Below are positions 21,126-28,581 of a stretch of 32,397 bases of DNA, piece by piece; position 1 is the stretch's first letter; each line of letters begins with the position of its first letter. Source of the stretch: a virus; IMG/VR virus record IMGVR_UViG_3300024262_000146, positions 1 to 32,397 of that record; one strand, 5' to 3'. A model generated the notes under the pieces. That model was not told the origin of the DNA. It ran no database searches and was given only the letters and a program-made list of their open reading frames with translations. Position numbers and translations under genes: made by a program.

Positions 21126-23102
21126 TTATATTGATTGGTTAAACTGTTCTAATTCTTGTACTGGTAATAGATTTGGATTAGCTTCTGGGTTAGGTGTAAC
21201 TTCGTTTAAATCCACTGGCTTTGCTCCCATTTGTTGTGCCTGTTGCATCTGTTGATTTACTGCATAGCTTACCATATTCTGTTGAACGATTGGTTGCAAA
21301 ATATCAATGTATGCAAATATCATTTGGAATGTTTCTGCATCTAGGAACTCTCTTTGGTTCTTTGCGTAGTCTAGTAGTTTTTGTACATAAGCCACGTTAG
21401 CCATAAGGTTAGGTGTTGGCATTTTTCCATTGATGATAGTTTCTAAATCTCTATCGGCTTCTGACATTAAGTCGATTGAACCGTAACTATCTTTATCTAG
21501 TAGTTGTTTAATATCATCATCTGTTAGTCCTGCATCGTGTGCTGATAGTTCAAATAGTTTCTTTTGGTTAATCTCTGGGTTCATAACATTAGCATTGTAG
21601 AAAGCCATTCTGTTTTTCTTTTGAAGTGATGAGATATTCATTTCTGCATTACCAGCTTCTACTTTGATAAAGAAGTCATTTTTAGCAGGAATAATATCTT
21701 TTCGAGTGATTTCTTCTGTTTCAACTCCATCTGGTCCAAGTAAATCAACTGCAATCTTTTTAGTAAGGTGTTCTTTAATACCCTCATAGTGAAGTTGTGC
21801 AAATCTTTTATATCCGTGTGAATATGACCTGTTTAAAAGCCCAAAAAGGTCTGCTGTTGCCATTTGATTACCCTCATAGATAGCAACTCGTTCTTCTTCT
21901 GCAACTCCCATAGAGCTTCCTGTAACACCTGATGATTTTTCTTGGATAGCTTCTAGTATTTTATACACTTGAATAGGAGTATTGATACTAGGAACATCAA
22001 CAATTCTCATTGCCTTGTTTACATCTACACCTGTCTTGAATCTAATAAGTCCGTCTTTTCGGTACTTCAACTCATTTAAGTCTTCAACTGCTGATACATC
22101 AACTCCTTTTTGTGGTTTGTTGATTTGCTCTGCGTTATCAAGCATTTGATTGATTGATACTGATTGAGCCATAAACACTTCTCTAACATAATCACAATAA
22201 GATGGTGTCCAGAACTCTGTAAGGTCAGGAAATGAAGCCCAAGTCCAAAAAGGGTACATATTACTTTCAAACAAGTCTTTAAGTTTCTCTACTCTGATTG
22301 CATAACCTCCGTCAGTCATCAACAAGTAGTATCTTTCTCCCTCATAAGTAGTAAACCATTCCCAGAACTTATACTTGTCAGGGTTGTCTAGTTGCTTTTG
22401 TTCAATCATATTCCCAACAGCAATCTCTCTGTTTTGCTTATTGGTTTCTTCCTGTGTCATCTCTGTTGAGTTTCCAACACCTTGAATAAGACTATCTACT
22501 TCTGTCTTGATGTAGATTCCACTTTTCTTACCCTCTTTAAGGTCTTCTTTACTCTTAATAATTCCATATCTTCCCAAGTACCACGCTTGTTCTATGTCTA
22601 ATCCTCCACAAGACGGGTCAATAAGAAAGTCATATACATCTACGTTTTCTAGTTTTGATTTGTAACCTCCAACTGATTCTGCGTGGTAAGCATAAATAGC
22701 CCGACCATACATAACTGCTTGTTTCTTTCCAAGCAAGTCTTTCATATCCCAATCGTCATTGTCTGCATCTAAATCACGAATAGCATTTGCTCTTAATGCT
22801 CGTTTATAGTCTGAGTTCTTTTTCTTTCCGTATTTAAATATAAGTGGGTTATCTATCTTTGAAAGGATTGTATTAACAAAACCTTGCATCTTTCCTAATT
22901 CCACGTTAGCTCTTGAATCTCCTTTTCCTTGTGGTGAGAATACAACATTACCGTATTGGTCTAGAATACGATTCTTTAAACCATAGTACATATTCTCGTT
23001 CTTAAACCAAGATTGTGTACGACTTTGTTTATAATTTCGTGCATAAGTTATCTCATCTAGTGCTTGTGCCCGAATTTTGTCACGGGTAACTTTATTTATC
23101 AT
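21126..23102 (-). CDS. portal protein (658 aa)
   Basis: This 658-residue protein has the pattern of a P22-type portal. It has a charged N-terminal helix with KNENMYYGLKNRIL, then GKGDSRANVELGKMQGFVNT, a clip/wing region with YHAESVGGYKSKLENVDVYD and FLIDPSCGG, and a stem-like part with SVSINQMLDNAEQINKPQ. A Gln-rich helical C-terminus (VNQQMQQAQQMGA) follows, comparable to a barrel. It would form the dodecameric DNA channel at one head vertex and bind the terminase. It follows TerL, from which it is separated by an inserted HNH gene and a 54-residue gene that overlaps its start by 11 nt. Confidence 0.85.
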   Translation of the reverse strand: MINKVTRDKIRAQALDEITYARNYKQSRTQSWFKNENMYYGLKNRILDQYGNVVFSPQGKGDSRANVELGKMQGFVNTILSKIDNPLIFKYGKKKNSDYKRALRANAIRDLDADNDDWDMKDLLGKKQAVMYGRAIYAYHAESVGGYKSKLENVDVYDFLIDPSCGGLDIEQAWYLGRYGIIKSKEDLKEGKKSGIYIKTEVDSLIQGVGNSTEMTQEETNKQNREIAVGNMIEQKQLDNPDKYKFWEWFTTYEGERYYLLMTDGGYAIRVEKLKDLFESNMYPFWTWASFPDLTEFWTPSYCDYVREVFMAQSVSINQMLDNAEQINKPQKGVDVSAVEDLNELKYRKDGLIRFKTGVDVNKAMRIVDVPSINTPIQVYKILEAIQEKSSGVTGSSMGVAEEERVAIYEGNQMATADLFGLLNRSYSHGYKRFAQLHYEGIKEHLTKKIAVDLLGPDGVETEEITRKDIIPAKNDFFIKVEAGNAEMNISSLQKKNRMAFYNANVMNPEINQKKLFELSAHDAGLTDDDIKQLLDKDSYGSIDLMSEADRDLETIINGKMPTPNLMANVAYVQKLLDYAKNQREFLDAETFQMIFAYIDILQPIVQQNMVSYAVNQQMQQAQQMGAKPVDLNEVTPNPEANPNLLPVQELEQFNQSI

Positions 23103-23256
23103 AGTGAATTGTGTAGTCAGGCTTCTTTGAAGCGAATGTTTCAGCTAAAATAAGGTACTCATCACCGTGTTCTTCCTTAGAGTAGGTTCTAATAAGTGTA
23201 TTGTTTTGATAAATGTGTGCGTATGGATAACTTTCTTGCATTTTTTTCTTTGCCAT
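23092..23256 (-). CDS. small hypothetical protein before the portal (54 aa)
   Basis: ATG 23254-23256 to TAA 23092-23094 encodes 54 residues beginning MAKKKMQESYPYAHIYQNNT and ending FASKKPDYTIHYDK. It looks like one compact beta/alpha unit with no Cys. The family is unknown. The end overlaps the portal start by 11 nt, suggesting translational coupling, so expression of the portal may depend on it. It has a strong TATAAT seven bases before the ATG. Confidence 0.6.
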   Translation of the reverse strand: MAKKKMQESYPYAHIYQNNTLIRTYSKEEHGDEYLILAETFASKKPDYTIHYDK

Positions 23257-23263
23257 ATTGAAT

Positions 23264-23293
23264 ATTATACTACATTTATCGTGTCAAGTACAA
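23264..23293 (-). promoter_or_regulatory. promoter with leaderless spacing for the portal unit
   Basis: The minus strand shows TTGTAC (23288-23293), an 18-bp spacer and TATAAT (23264-23269), preceded by GTAG and followed by seven bases and an ATG. An overlapping TTGACACGATA motif resembles TTGAAACGATA at the 30906-30933 promoter. It lies immediately after the HNH gene stop and would start the portal-scaffold transcript. Confidence 0.6.
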
Positions 23294-23295
23294 AT

Positions 23296-23940
23296 CTATG
23301 TATTTTTAATTCTTTCTTCTGTAAATGAAATACCCCAGTTTTCTTTTTCTAACTCAATTCTTTTGCTAATAGCTTCTTCCAAAGAATCATATCTACTTGT
23401 TTCAAGTCTACCAATCCTTGCTGTATATTTCTTACCAACTTTTCTGACACCAGCACACCCATATTTATAAGTTTTTTTCTTTTGGTTTCGTATGTTATTT
23501 GCAAAAGTTAAATACCTTAAATTACTTCCTCTATTATCTAATGAATCGCCATTTATATGGTCAACAACAAACCCTTCTTTTTTTGGTAAAACTAAATGGT
23601 GTAAGGAAATTAAACCACTTTTTGTAGTGGGTCTTCTTTGTAAATACCTGTTATCAAAAGACAAAGACCAACTGTATCCACTTATCGAGTTATTCTCGTA
23701 ATCACTTTTATCTATTTTAGAATCATATTTAACTCCTTTTTTATTTACCCTAATCACAACGTAGTCTTCAAAAACATCATAGTCGTTTGGTTTTGGCTTT
23801 CTTCCTGACACAATCCTTGAACACTTAAAAGAGCAATATGTTGCTATGTTATTCCAATATGATTTGGAGTGATGTTGTTTTTTATAAAAAGGTTTCGTAC
23901 AATTCTTACATAGTTTATACATACCTATATTATACATCAT
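23296..23940 (-). CDS. HNH homing-type endonuclease between terminase and portal (214 aa)
   Basis: The protein begins with a Cys-pair zinc knuckle (CKNCTKPF ... YCSFKCSRI). A central HNH core follows (LHHLVLPKKEGFVVDHINGD, SLDNRGSNLRYLT, ANNIRNQKK), and then an AP2-like DNA-binding segment (GCAGVRKVGKKYTARIG ... SLEEAISKR). This architecture is typical of free-standing phage homing endonucleases. The start at 23940 uses ATGA overlap with the TerL stop. The ATG at 23922, six bases after a TATAAT, is an equally good alternative giving 208 residues. Insertion between terminase and portal genes is a usual position for such selfish elements. It carries Zn and HNH residues and appears intact. Confidence 0.85.
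   Translation of the reverse strand: MMYNIGMYKLCKNCTKPFYKKQHHSKSYWNNIATYCSFKCSRIVSGRKPKPNDYDVFEDYVVIRVNKKGVKYDSKIDKSDYENNSISGYSWSLSFDNRYLQRRPTTKSGLISLHHLVLPKKEGFVVDHINGDSLDNRGSNLRYLTFANNIRNQKKKTYKYGCAGVRKVGKKYTARIGRLETSRYDSLEEAISKRIELEKENWGISFTEERIKNT
23929..23934 (-). promoter_or_regulatory. TATAAT six bases before the alternative HNH start
   Basis: TATAAT at 23929-23934 is followed by ATAGGT and ATG 23920-23922. TG lies directly before the hexamer. It overlaps the end of the TerL gene, so part of the match is constrained by coding. It may give the homing nuclease its own expression. Confidence 0.35.
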
Positions 23941-25169
23941 AAACCGATATCTTGAAACGTAGGAGCATCTGGTTGATAGATGTAAGGTTTCGATACTGTG
24001 GTTGTAACAGAATTAAATCCATATCGTACTGCATCAAGTGCATCAGAGAACATATGATTAGGTACATTTAATAGTTTTCCACTTTTATCTGTATCCCATA
24101 AATAATTTAGATACGCTTCCCATAAATGAGTTGACCTTTCTGTAACTGAAATCTTTTGTGATTGCACAAATTGAATACCTTGACTTACACTTCCTGCTCC
24201 TTTGTTTGCTCCAATGATACTTACACCAAACATTCTTATCTCATCAATACTTTTAGGCTCTGCACTATCTGCAATAGTTAAAACGCTTTCTTGTTTGTCT
24301 GAAAGATATAGGTTGATTATGTCTGCTATTTGTTTGTTTGATAGTCCTTTTCTAAAAGCTATCTCATCTAGAATATACCCACCATTGTAGTAGTAGATTG
24401 CAACAATAGCAGTAGGGTCGTTTGTGTATCCAAAGTCTAATCCAATACTATTAAGTCTTGCTTCGTGTGGTATTTCTTCTGTCTTAACCCAACCATTGTA
24501 GATTTTACCTTCCTTACTTGATGGTTCTCCTAACCATTTATATTTATATAGTCTTGGTCTGTTTAGTTTATCTGACTCCATTTCTTCCATAATAACTTTT
24601 GGCATCCATCCATACTTAATAGCTATGTCGTAGTTTAGATTTATTATAAGTGTATTTGGTCTTCCCTCTATTACAAGTCTTTTGTGTACTGGGTCTTCTT
24701 CTAATAGTCTGTTGTATGTATATATAATCTGTGAACCGTCTTTACGCACAGTAGGAGTTAGTATTTCAATAGAACTCTCTGATACTGTTTGTGCTTCTTC
24801 TACCCAAGCTATATCAATACCTTCAATAGATTTAACTGATTGCTCGTTTCTTCTTAAACCTTTAAATAAAAAGTCTGAACCATTAACTGTGTTTACAATA
24901 GACTTATCTGTTACTACAAAGTCTGTTAGTTCATATTGTTTTATCAAATCACTTAATAGTTGGTGTGATGAATCACTTATAGAGTTTTGGAACTCTCTGA
25001 AACATCCTACTCTTATCTTTGATTGTCTTGCTCTTATGAGTAGTATCCTAGCTACTGTATGTGACTTTAAAGAGAATCTACCACCATATACAGCGGCTTC
25101 TCTCCAATCCTTATCTAGTAAGCGTGATAACTCACTCGGTATCTGTATTTTCTTCTGGTTGTTTTGCAT
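23937..25169 (-). CDS. terminase large subunit (410 aa)
   Basis: This 410-residue PBSX-type packaging motor has a Walker A-like GGRFSLKS (29-36) and a Walker B GIDIAWVEEA (117-126). A coupling motif region follows with YTYNRLLEEDP. The RNase-H-like nuclease has D245 in GLDFGYTNDP, D301 in ADSAEPKS and D376/D379 in DALDAVRYG. It would pump DNA into the head through the portal and cut the concatemer. The Walker A has Leu where Gly is common (SLKS instead of SGKS), an unusual but probably active form. The start overlaps the small subunit by 38 nt. The stop TGA overlaps the HNH start. Confidence 0.93.
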   Translation of the reverse strand: MQNNQKKIQIPSELSRLLDKDWREAAVYGGRFSLKSHTVARILLIRARQSKIRVGCFREFQNSISDSSHQLLSDLIKQYELTDFVVTDKSIVNTVNGSDFLFKGLRRNEQSVKSIEGIDIAWVEEAQTVSESSIEILTPTVRKDGSQIIYTYNRLLEEDPVHKRLVIEGRPNTLIINLNYDIAIKYGWMPKVIMEEMESDKLNRPRLYKYKWLGEPSSKEGKIYNGWVKTEEIPHEARLNSIGLDFGYTNDPTAIVAIYYYNGGYILDEIAFRKGLSNKQIADIINLYLSDKQESVLTIADSAEPKSIDEIRMFGVSIIGANKGAGSVSQGIQFVQSQKISVTERSTHLWEAYLNYLWDTDKSGKLLNVPNHMFSDALDAVRYGFNSVTTTVSKPYIYQPDAPTFQDIGL

Positions 25170-25488
25170 ATACTATTTCTACTAATACTGGTTGTAGTTT
25201 ACCATCAGGGTTATTTATATCTGTGGATTGCTTTGCTTTATCCATTACTCTATCGTGTATTTCTTTAATAGCTGTCATATCTCCATCCATAGCCTTTGCT
25301 TTTAGGATGGGTAGTATCAATGGTAGAGCCTCTCCTAATGCTTCTTTATACTCTGCAATAATCTCTTTTGTTGCTTTCTTTATTATCTTATCTTCTAAAG
25401 TATCAGGAGTTCTTCCACCCCCAATATTCCCCTTTCCAAAAGTTCCATCTTCATTCCGTTTCCAATCGTTTTTATCCGATTCTGTCAT
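25132..25488 (-). CDS. terminase small subunit (118 aa)
   Basis: The 118 residues begin with an RNxDGTFGKGNIGGGRTP motif, as in many TerS-like proteins. A helical middle (KATKEIIAEYKEALGEALPL) and GDMTAIKEIHDRVMDKAKQS follow, with a short beta tail (LQPVLVEIVYA). It would recognise the packaging site and feed DNA to TerL. Position directly before and overlapping TerL is diagnostic. There is no HTH long enough to name with certainty. Confidence 0.75.
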   Translation of the reverse strand: MTESDKNDWKRNEDGTFGKGNIGGGRTPDTLEDKIIKKATKEIIAEYKEALGEALPLILPILKAKAMDGDMTAIKEIHDRVMDKAKQSTDINNPDGKLQPVLVEIVYAKQPEENTDTE

Positions 25489-25493
25489 ACTAT

Positions 25494-25796
25494 TTAAACT
25501 TTATCGCTGTAAAATATTTGAGTAAATCCCTTGTCAGTTGTAATCAAAATATCATTGTCACCTACTTCTATATCTTTAATTAAGAAGTTAGTTTTAATGT
25601 CGTCTGTATAATCTGTACTCACGCCCGTAACAGTTCTTTCTTTACCCGTATAACAAACAATGAAACTAGCTGTAACCCCTAATGCTCTTTGTGGTTCTAA
25701 AAACTCTAAATAGCCATCATTTATTTTTAAAGATGCAACTATTTTGCCAATTATAGGATTCAATATTTTTTTTATTTCTTTATTTATCATTGCCAT
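25494..25796 (-). CDS. hypothetical protein (100 aa)
   Basis: This 100-residue protein has a helical start (INKEIKKILNPIIGKIVASL) and a beta-rich rest (GYLEFLEPQRALGVTASFIV, DNDILITTDKGFTQIFYS). I do not recognise it. It ends six bases before the TerS start and begins five bases after the preceding small gene, so it belongs to the same unit. A structural or packaging accessory role is possible. A second Met at residue 3 could also be the start. Confidence 0.6.
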   Translation of the reverse strand: MAMINKEIKKILNPIIGKIVASLKINDGYLEFLEPQRALGVTASFIVCYTGKERTVTGVSTDYTDDIKTNFLIKDIEVGDNDILITTDKGFTQIFYSDKV

Positions 25797-25800
25797 AGTT

Positions 25801-26001
25801 TTAATATCCTACTCCTACACCATTAGAGAATCTTCCCACCTTACCTGCTTGTACAGCTCTATCCATTCTTTTTCTCTCTTGTTTATCCTTTTTAACCTTT
25901 CTATTCGCTAGTGATTTTTTAACACCTTTCAATAGAAAATCTGAATCTTCTTTGCTGTATATGAATACTGGTTTTTTTCTTTTGAATAGTCCTTTTGCCA
26001 T
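25801..26001 (-). CDS. small very basic protein (66 aa)
   Basis: The 66 residues are rich in Lys and Arg (LFKRKKPVFIYSKED, SLANRKVKKDKQERKRMDRA) and end in a flexible GRFSNGVGVGY. The charge suggests nucleic-acid binding, but no named fold is visible. A sigma70-type promoter (TTACCA-N17-TATAAT) lies 29 nt upstream, so this may be the first gene of the packaging transcript. Confidence 0.6.
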   Translation of the reverse strand: MAKGLFKRKKPVFIYSKEDSDFLLKGVKKSLANRKVKKDKQERKRMDRAVQAGKVGRFSNGVGVGY

Positions 26002-26029
26002 ATTACTTATTGTTATTTATATACTTATT

Positions 26030-26058
26030 ATTATACACTATTTCGCTTCTTGTGGTAA
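26030..26058 (-). promoter_or_regulatory. promoter for the packaging unit
   Basis: TTACCA (26053-26058), a 17-bp spacer and TATAAT (26030-26035) lie on the minus strand within the end of the Cys-rich 72-residue gene. The predicted leader is about 22 nt before ATG 26001. The -10 is perfect and the -35 matches at four of six positions. It marks the border between accessory and packaging genes. Confidence 0.55.
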
Positions 26059-26249
26059 TAGCTTAACTGATATTCATTTACCTTTTCTCTATTCTCCTTA
26101 ACATATTTTTCAGTTCTTTTCTTTGAGCAGTCTTTACACGCTGATTTATATATTTCAGTCTTTGATGTTTTCTTTATAGGCTTTCTTTTTTCTTTGTAGA
26201 AGTCTTCTAAAGGTTTTTCTATCTTACATTGAGTACATTTCTTTGACAT
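26031..26249 (-). CDS. small Cys-pair zinc protein, endonuclease VII N-terminal type (72 aa)
   Basis: The 72 residues contain KKCTQCKIEKPLEDFYKEKR and SACKDCSKKRTEKY, the CxxC...CxxC knuckle found at the N-terminus of many phage recombination endonuclease VII or HNH proteins. The nuclease part is missing, since the frame stops after HKKRNSV. It may be a stand-alone DNA-binding zinc protein or the remnant of a larger nuclease. It overlaps the end of the HNH gene by 31 nt in another frame, which suggests coupled translation. Confidence 0.65.
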   Translation of the reverse strand: MSKKCTQCKIEKPLEDFYKEKRKPIKKTSKTEIYKSACKDCSKKRTEKYVKENREKVNEYQLSYYHKKRNSV

Positions 26250-26689
26250 ATTACTTTTTGTTTAGTGCTAACCATAAACTTCCCTTTACCATCTCTTTCT
26301 CTAATTGGAGCTTTTCTATTTTTTGCAGAGCATCTATTAGAACAGAAAATAGATTCTTTACGTCTTGGAGTAAATTCATCTTTACAATATTTACATTCTT
26401 TTGGCTTAATAGGGTTTTGGTGTGCATAAGTTTTCTTAAGTGCTTCGAGGTTTTTTTGTGTCCACTGTTCTGTCTTGTCGTATTTAATATGACACCGTTT
26501 ACAAAGTTCAATATAGTTATCAATTCCTCTAGAATGTGATTTGCCGTGAAGTAAAGCCCATTCATATTTTTTTGCTGTTTTAGTATAACAATGGGAGCAT
26601 TTATTTTGCTTTGGGTACTTACTATTATTCCAAGAATGAATGGTTGCATAATTAGTTGGATTCTTTATTAAGTGGTGTTTCGCCATCAT
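26219..26689 (-). CDS. HNH endonuclease (156 aa)
   Basis: The first part shows NKCSHCYTKTAKKYEWALLHG, HSRGIDNYIELCKRCHIKYD: paired Cys, catalytic His and Asn, and a CxxCH end, a clear HNH motif. The second part (CKYCKDEFTPRRKESIFCSN RCSAKNR) is an additional Cys4 zinc knuckle. The start is inside the end of the preceding gene. The C-terminal 20 residues (VSTKQKVICQRN) look less natural and run into the next gene. Such nucleases act in homing or near DNA packaging. The target is unknown. Confidence 0.8.
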   Translation of the reverse strand: MMAKHHLIKNPTNYATIHSWNNSKYPKQNKCSHCYTKTAKKYEWALLHGKSHSRGIDNYIELCKRCHIKYDKTEQWTQKNLEALKKTYAHQNPIKPKECKYCKDEFTPRRKESIFCSNRCSAKNRKAPIRERDGKGKFMVSTKQKVICQRNVLNVR

Positions 26690-26954
26690 TTATAATTTTA
26701 TCACGTTTTAATGACAAGTACAAATTGGCTACTGCTTCTTCTGGTGTTGAATATAAAGGTTCTCCTGTAGAGTTTTCATCTTCCATAAAATGACAACTCC
26801 ACTTATCCTTTTCTAACCTGTTGAGACCCCAGAAACCTTCTCCACACGCTTCTATAAGTTCTGATAATGTTGGATAAGGTAAATTGTCCCTATACTCACA
26901 AGGCTCTCTAAACCCATTGTCCTTTAATTCTTTTGCTGTTTCGTATGTAATCAT
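26652..26954 (-). CDS. conserved phage hypothetical protein (100 aa)
   Basis: This is a 100-residue protein with YPTLSELIEACGEGFWGLN, WSCHFMEDENST and STPEEAVANLYLSLKRD. I recall this pattern ('PTLSELIEACG...F...L', '...TPEEAVA.L.L.L') from many phage and bacterial accessory genes of unknown function. It overlaps the RusA gene by four bases (ATGA), so it is co-translated with it. It sits in the DNA-metabolism block. No catalytic motif can be named. Confidence 0.7.
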   Translation of the reverse strand: MITYETAKELKDNGFREPCEYRDNLPYPTLSELIEACGEGFWGLNRLEKDKWSCHFMEDENSTGEPLYSTPEEAVANLYLSLKRDKIINDGETPLNKESN

Positions 26955-27280
26955 ATCTCTGAAAGGGTTATTCTTATCTTTTCTTCATCACTTTGGTATT
27001 TATAAGCGTGTAATTCGTATATATATCTATCATCTTCAATAATGTTTGTGTCCTTTAGAGTGTCCAATAGACTTTTAAAGAAGTTATCTATATCGGACAT
27101 CTTATCGTTCTTTATGTAAAATTCAGCTATTAAAGAAATTTGTCCTTTAAGGGGAGTTTGCTTTCCTACTAATAGTTTAAAGTCTTGTTGCCACTCTTTA
27201 TATTCAGGGGTTTTAAATCTCCTACCTTGATAGGCTTTTGAAATTCTCAACGGACTTATTGGTATCTCTATTTGTTTCAT
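26951..27280 (-). CDS. rusA: RusA-type Holliday junction resolvase (109 aa)
   Basis: The 109 residues match RusA family size. The active-site acidic residues D63 and D65 (MSDIDNFFKSLLDTLK) and D84 (IIEDDRYIYEL) keep the spacing of E. coli RusA D70, D72 and D91 exactly. A basic N-terminal part (RISKAYQGRRFKTPEYKEW) precedes them. It cuts four-way DNA junctions, supporting recombination-dependent replication and branch removal before packaging. Together with the ERF protein and SSB-like protein in this window it makes a recombination set. AAAGG seven bases before the ATG is one of the few Shine-Dalgarno-like sites. Confidence 0.9.
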   Translation of the reverse strand: MKQIEIPISPLRISKAYQGRRFKTPEYKEWQQDFKLLVGKQTPLKGQISLIAEFYIKNDKMSDIDNFFKSLLDTLKDTNIIEDDRYIYELHAYKYQSDEEKIRITLSEI

Positions 27281-27299
27281 TTCTTACCTTTATTTTACA

Positions 27300-27620
27300 T
27301 TACAACTCCATTTCATACAAGTGTTTATTGGTGGAAAAGAAGTCTACATCTTTCTTAGTTAGTTCGTATTGTTGTTTTAGTACCTGTCGCATTGTGTATT
27401 GGAGTAAGGGTGCTTGGTATTCTCTATCTGATACATTATGGCAATCTGCTTCTTTGTGGTGTTCGTAACAAAGCATTATTCCGTTTAAGATACTATCGCT
27501 TACAGTTCCAAGTATGTGGTGGATTGAGCAGTTTTGATTTGATGTACAGATTGCACAAAATTTGTGGTCTAACCATATACGCTGCTTATCTATGTCTTTA
27601 AACCTATTAGCTAATTTCAC
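27300..27620 (-). CDS. HNH/His-Me-type nuclease (106 aa, GTG start)
   Basis: The protein contains KFCAICTSNQNCSIHHILG, a CxxC followed by HH, and GIMLCYEHHKEADCHN, with Asn/His pairs placed as in small HNH enzymes encoded near resolvases (NinG-like neighbours). The C-terminal half is helical and charged. The start is GTG 27618-27620, because no ATG fits before the conserved part. It lies 19 nt upstream of rusA and probably takes part in recombination or DNA end processing. Confidence 0.65.
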   Translation of the reverse strand: MKLANRFKDIDKQRIWLDHKFCAICTSNQNCSIHHILGTVSDSILNGIMLCYEHHKEADCHNVSDREYQAPLLQYTMRQVLKQQYELTKKDVDFFSTNKHLYEMEL

Positions 27621-27625
27621 TATAT

Positions 27626-27787
27626 TTATTTGTTATCTTGTAATTCTTCTAAAAATAATGCTCTCATTTTTTCTTTCAACAATTCTTTTAACTCTAACAA
27701 CTCTTCATAATCTAACCTCCAATACAATTTGTCTTCTACAAAGTCGTTTATTATTGGTAATGCTTTGTCTATATCAATCTTACTCAT
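27626..27787 (-). CDS. small acidic helical protein (53 aa)
   Basis: ATG 27785-27787 to TAA 27626-27628 encodes 53 residues (MSKIDIDKALPIINDFVEDK ... LLELKELLKEKMRALFLEEL), strongly helical and amphipathic. It overlaps the preceding gene by an ATGA junction. Family unknown. Typical of small accessory proteins that bind a host or phage partner; nothing more is visible. Confidence 0.55.
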   Translation of the reverse strand: MSKIDIDKALPIINDFVEDKLYWRLDYEELLELKELLKEKMRALFLEELQDNK

Positions 27788-27915
27788 TTTCTTTTTCCAT
27801 TAACTTTTAATCTGCTCTCGTTGTAAACACCTCCCCCAATATATCTTTTATTACCAGCTTGTTTACAGCCTTCACAAAGACAATTTTCAGAGTAGTGTAT
27901 TCCATCAATTATCAT
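27784..27915 (-). CDS. small Cys-rich protein (43 aa)
   Basis: ATG 27913-27915 to TGA 27784-27786 gives 43 residues with CLCEGC near 12-17 and a Gly/basic tail (RYIGGGVYNESRLKVNGKRK). Three Cys within six residues could bind zinc with another ligand such as the nearby His7. Both ends are ATGA overlaps with neighbours, strong support that it is translated. Function unknown. Confidence 0.55.
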   Translation of the reverse strand: MIIDGIHYSENCLCEGCKQAGNKRYIGGGVYNESRLKVNGKRK

Positions 27916-28076
27916 TTGTTTTCCATTAACTTAATAAACTCATCGTCTTCTAATTTAGTAAAATATCTTTCAAAATTATTATAATCATCATCGACATTTC
28001 TCCACCTTTCGTAAATCCACTCTGCAATACTAAACTCCTTTGGTACTTTTAATAGTTCTCGTAGTTGGTCTTTCAT
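27912..28076 (-). CDS. small acidic protein (54 aa)
   Basis: ATG 28074-28076 to TGA 27912-27914 encodes 54 residues starting MKDQLRELLKVPKEFSIAEW and continuing IYERWRNVDDDYNNFERYFT. It is helical, acidic and without Cys. It begins one base past the stop of the 167-residue gene and overlaps the next gene by an ATGA junction. No family is recognised. Confidence 0.55.
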   Translation of the reverse strand: MKDQLRELLKVPKEFSIAEWIYERWRNVDDDYNNFERYFTKLEDDEFIKLMENK

Positions 28077-28077
28077 A

Positions 28078-28581
28078 TTATTTAGTGTTAGATAATTGAT
28101 TGATAATTTCTAGTAATGTTTCAAATTGATGTCTGTATGGTGCGACTTGGTCTGAAACTGCTGTTTTATATGATTGTTCGGCTTTATCTAGAAATGGTTT
28201 AATCACCTCCACAATCTCTTTATCTCTTTCTTCTTTAGCTTGTTGTATTAAGTTTAAGTGGTCAACAACTCTAATCCAGTTATGCCCATCTTTTTCTATT
28301 GATGGCATATTATATTCTTCCCTCTCTTTCAATGTATCTTTCTCTCTCCAACATATTTGAGGTGTATGATGTTCATAATTACTGTCTATCGTGTGGTATC
28401 TGCTTGTTTTAGAACAATGACACTCTTCTGCTATCTCTTTCTTCAACGCCCCTTTCTCTTTCAATGTATCTTTATTCATAGAAGAAACATAAGTTGTTAC
28501 ACTTTTTGGCTCGTTTGCTCTTTCTTCTGGTGTTCTAGCATCTACATAATTTGTATTCATACTCATTTCATTAAACGCCAT
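28078..28581 (-). CDS. hypothetical protein with internal KDTLKE repeat (167 aa)
   Basis: This 167-residue protein has an N-terminal Thr/Ser-rich region. The phrase KDTLKE occurs twice (residues about 37-42 and 81-86), encoded by an 18-bp direct repeat. A Cys/His-rich stretch lies between (ECHCSKTSRYHTID, HHTPQICW). The C-terminal half is a charged helix (NLIQQAKEERDKEIVEVIKP) followed by EQSYKTAVSDQVAPYRHQF. It is followed one base later by the 54-residue gene. The Cys/His stretch could bind metal. I cannot name a function. Confidence 0.55.
   Translation of the reverse strand: MAFNEMSMNTNYVDARTPEERANEPKSVTTYVSSMNKDTLKEKGALKKEIAEECHCSKTSRYHTIDSNYEHHTPQICWREKDTLKEREEYNMPSIEKDGHNWIRVVDHLNLIQQAKEERDKEIVEVIKPFLDKAEQSYKTAVSDQVAPYRHQFETLLEIINQLSNTK
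28324..28341 (-). repeat. 18-bp direct repeat, copy 1 (in the 28078-28581 gene)
   Basis: CTCTTTCAATGTATCTTT on the plus strand at 28324-28341 recurs exactly at 28456-28473, in the same reading frame, giving KDTLKE each time. The copies are 132 nt apart (44 codons), so recombination between them would remove whole codons only. Confidence 0.8.
28456..28473 (-). repeat. 18-bp direct repeat, copy 2
   Basis: Second exact copy of the repeat at 28324-28341, within the same gene and frame. It probably reflects a small internal duplication. Confidence 0.8.

Noticed and set aside
26251-26649. 132-residue minus ORF in another frame of the HNH gene
   Set aside because: The HNH residues are all in the 26219-26689 frame; this one has no pattern and is a shadow.
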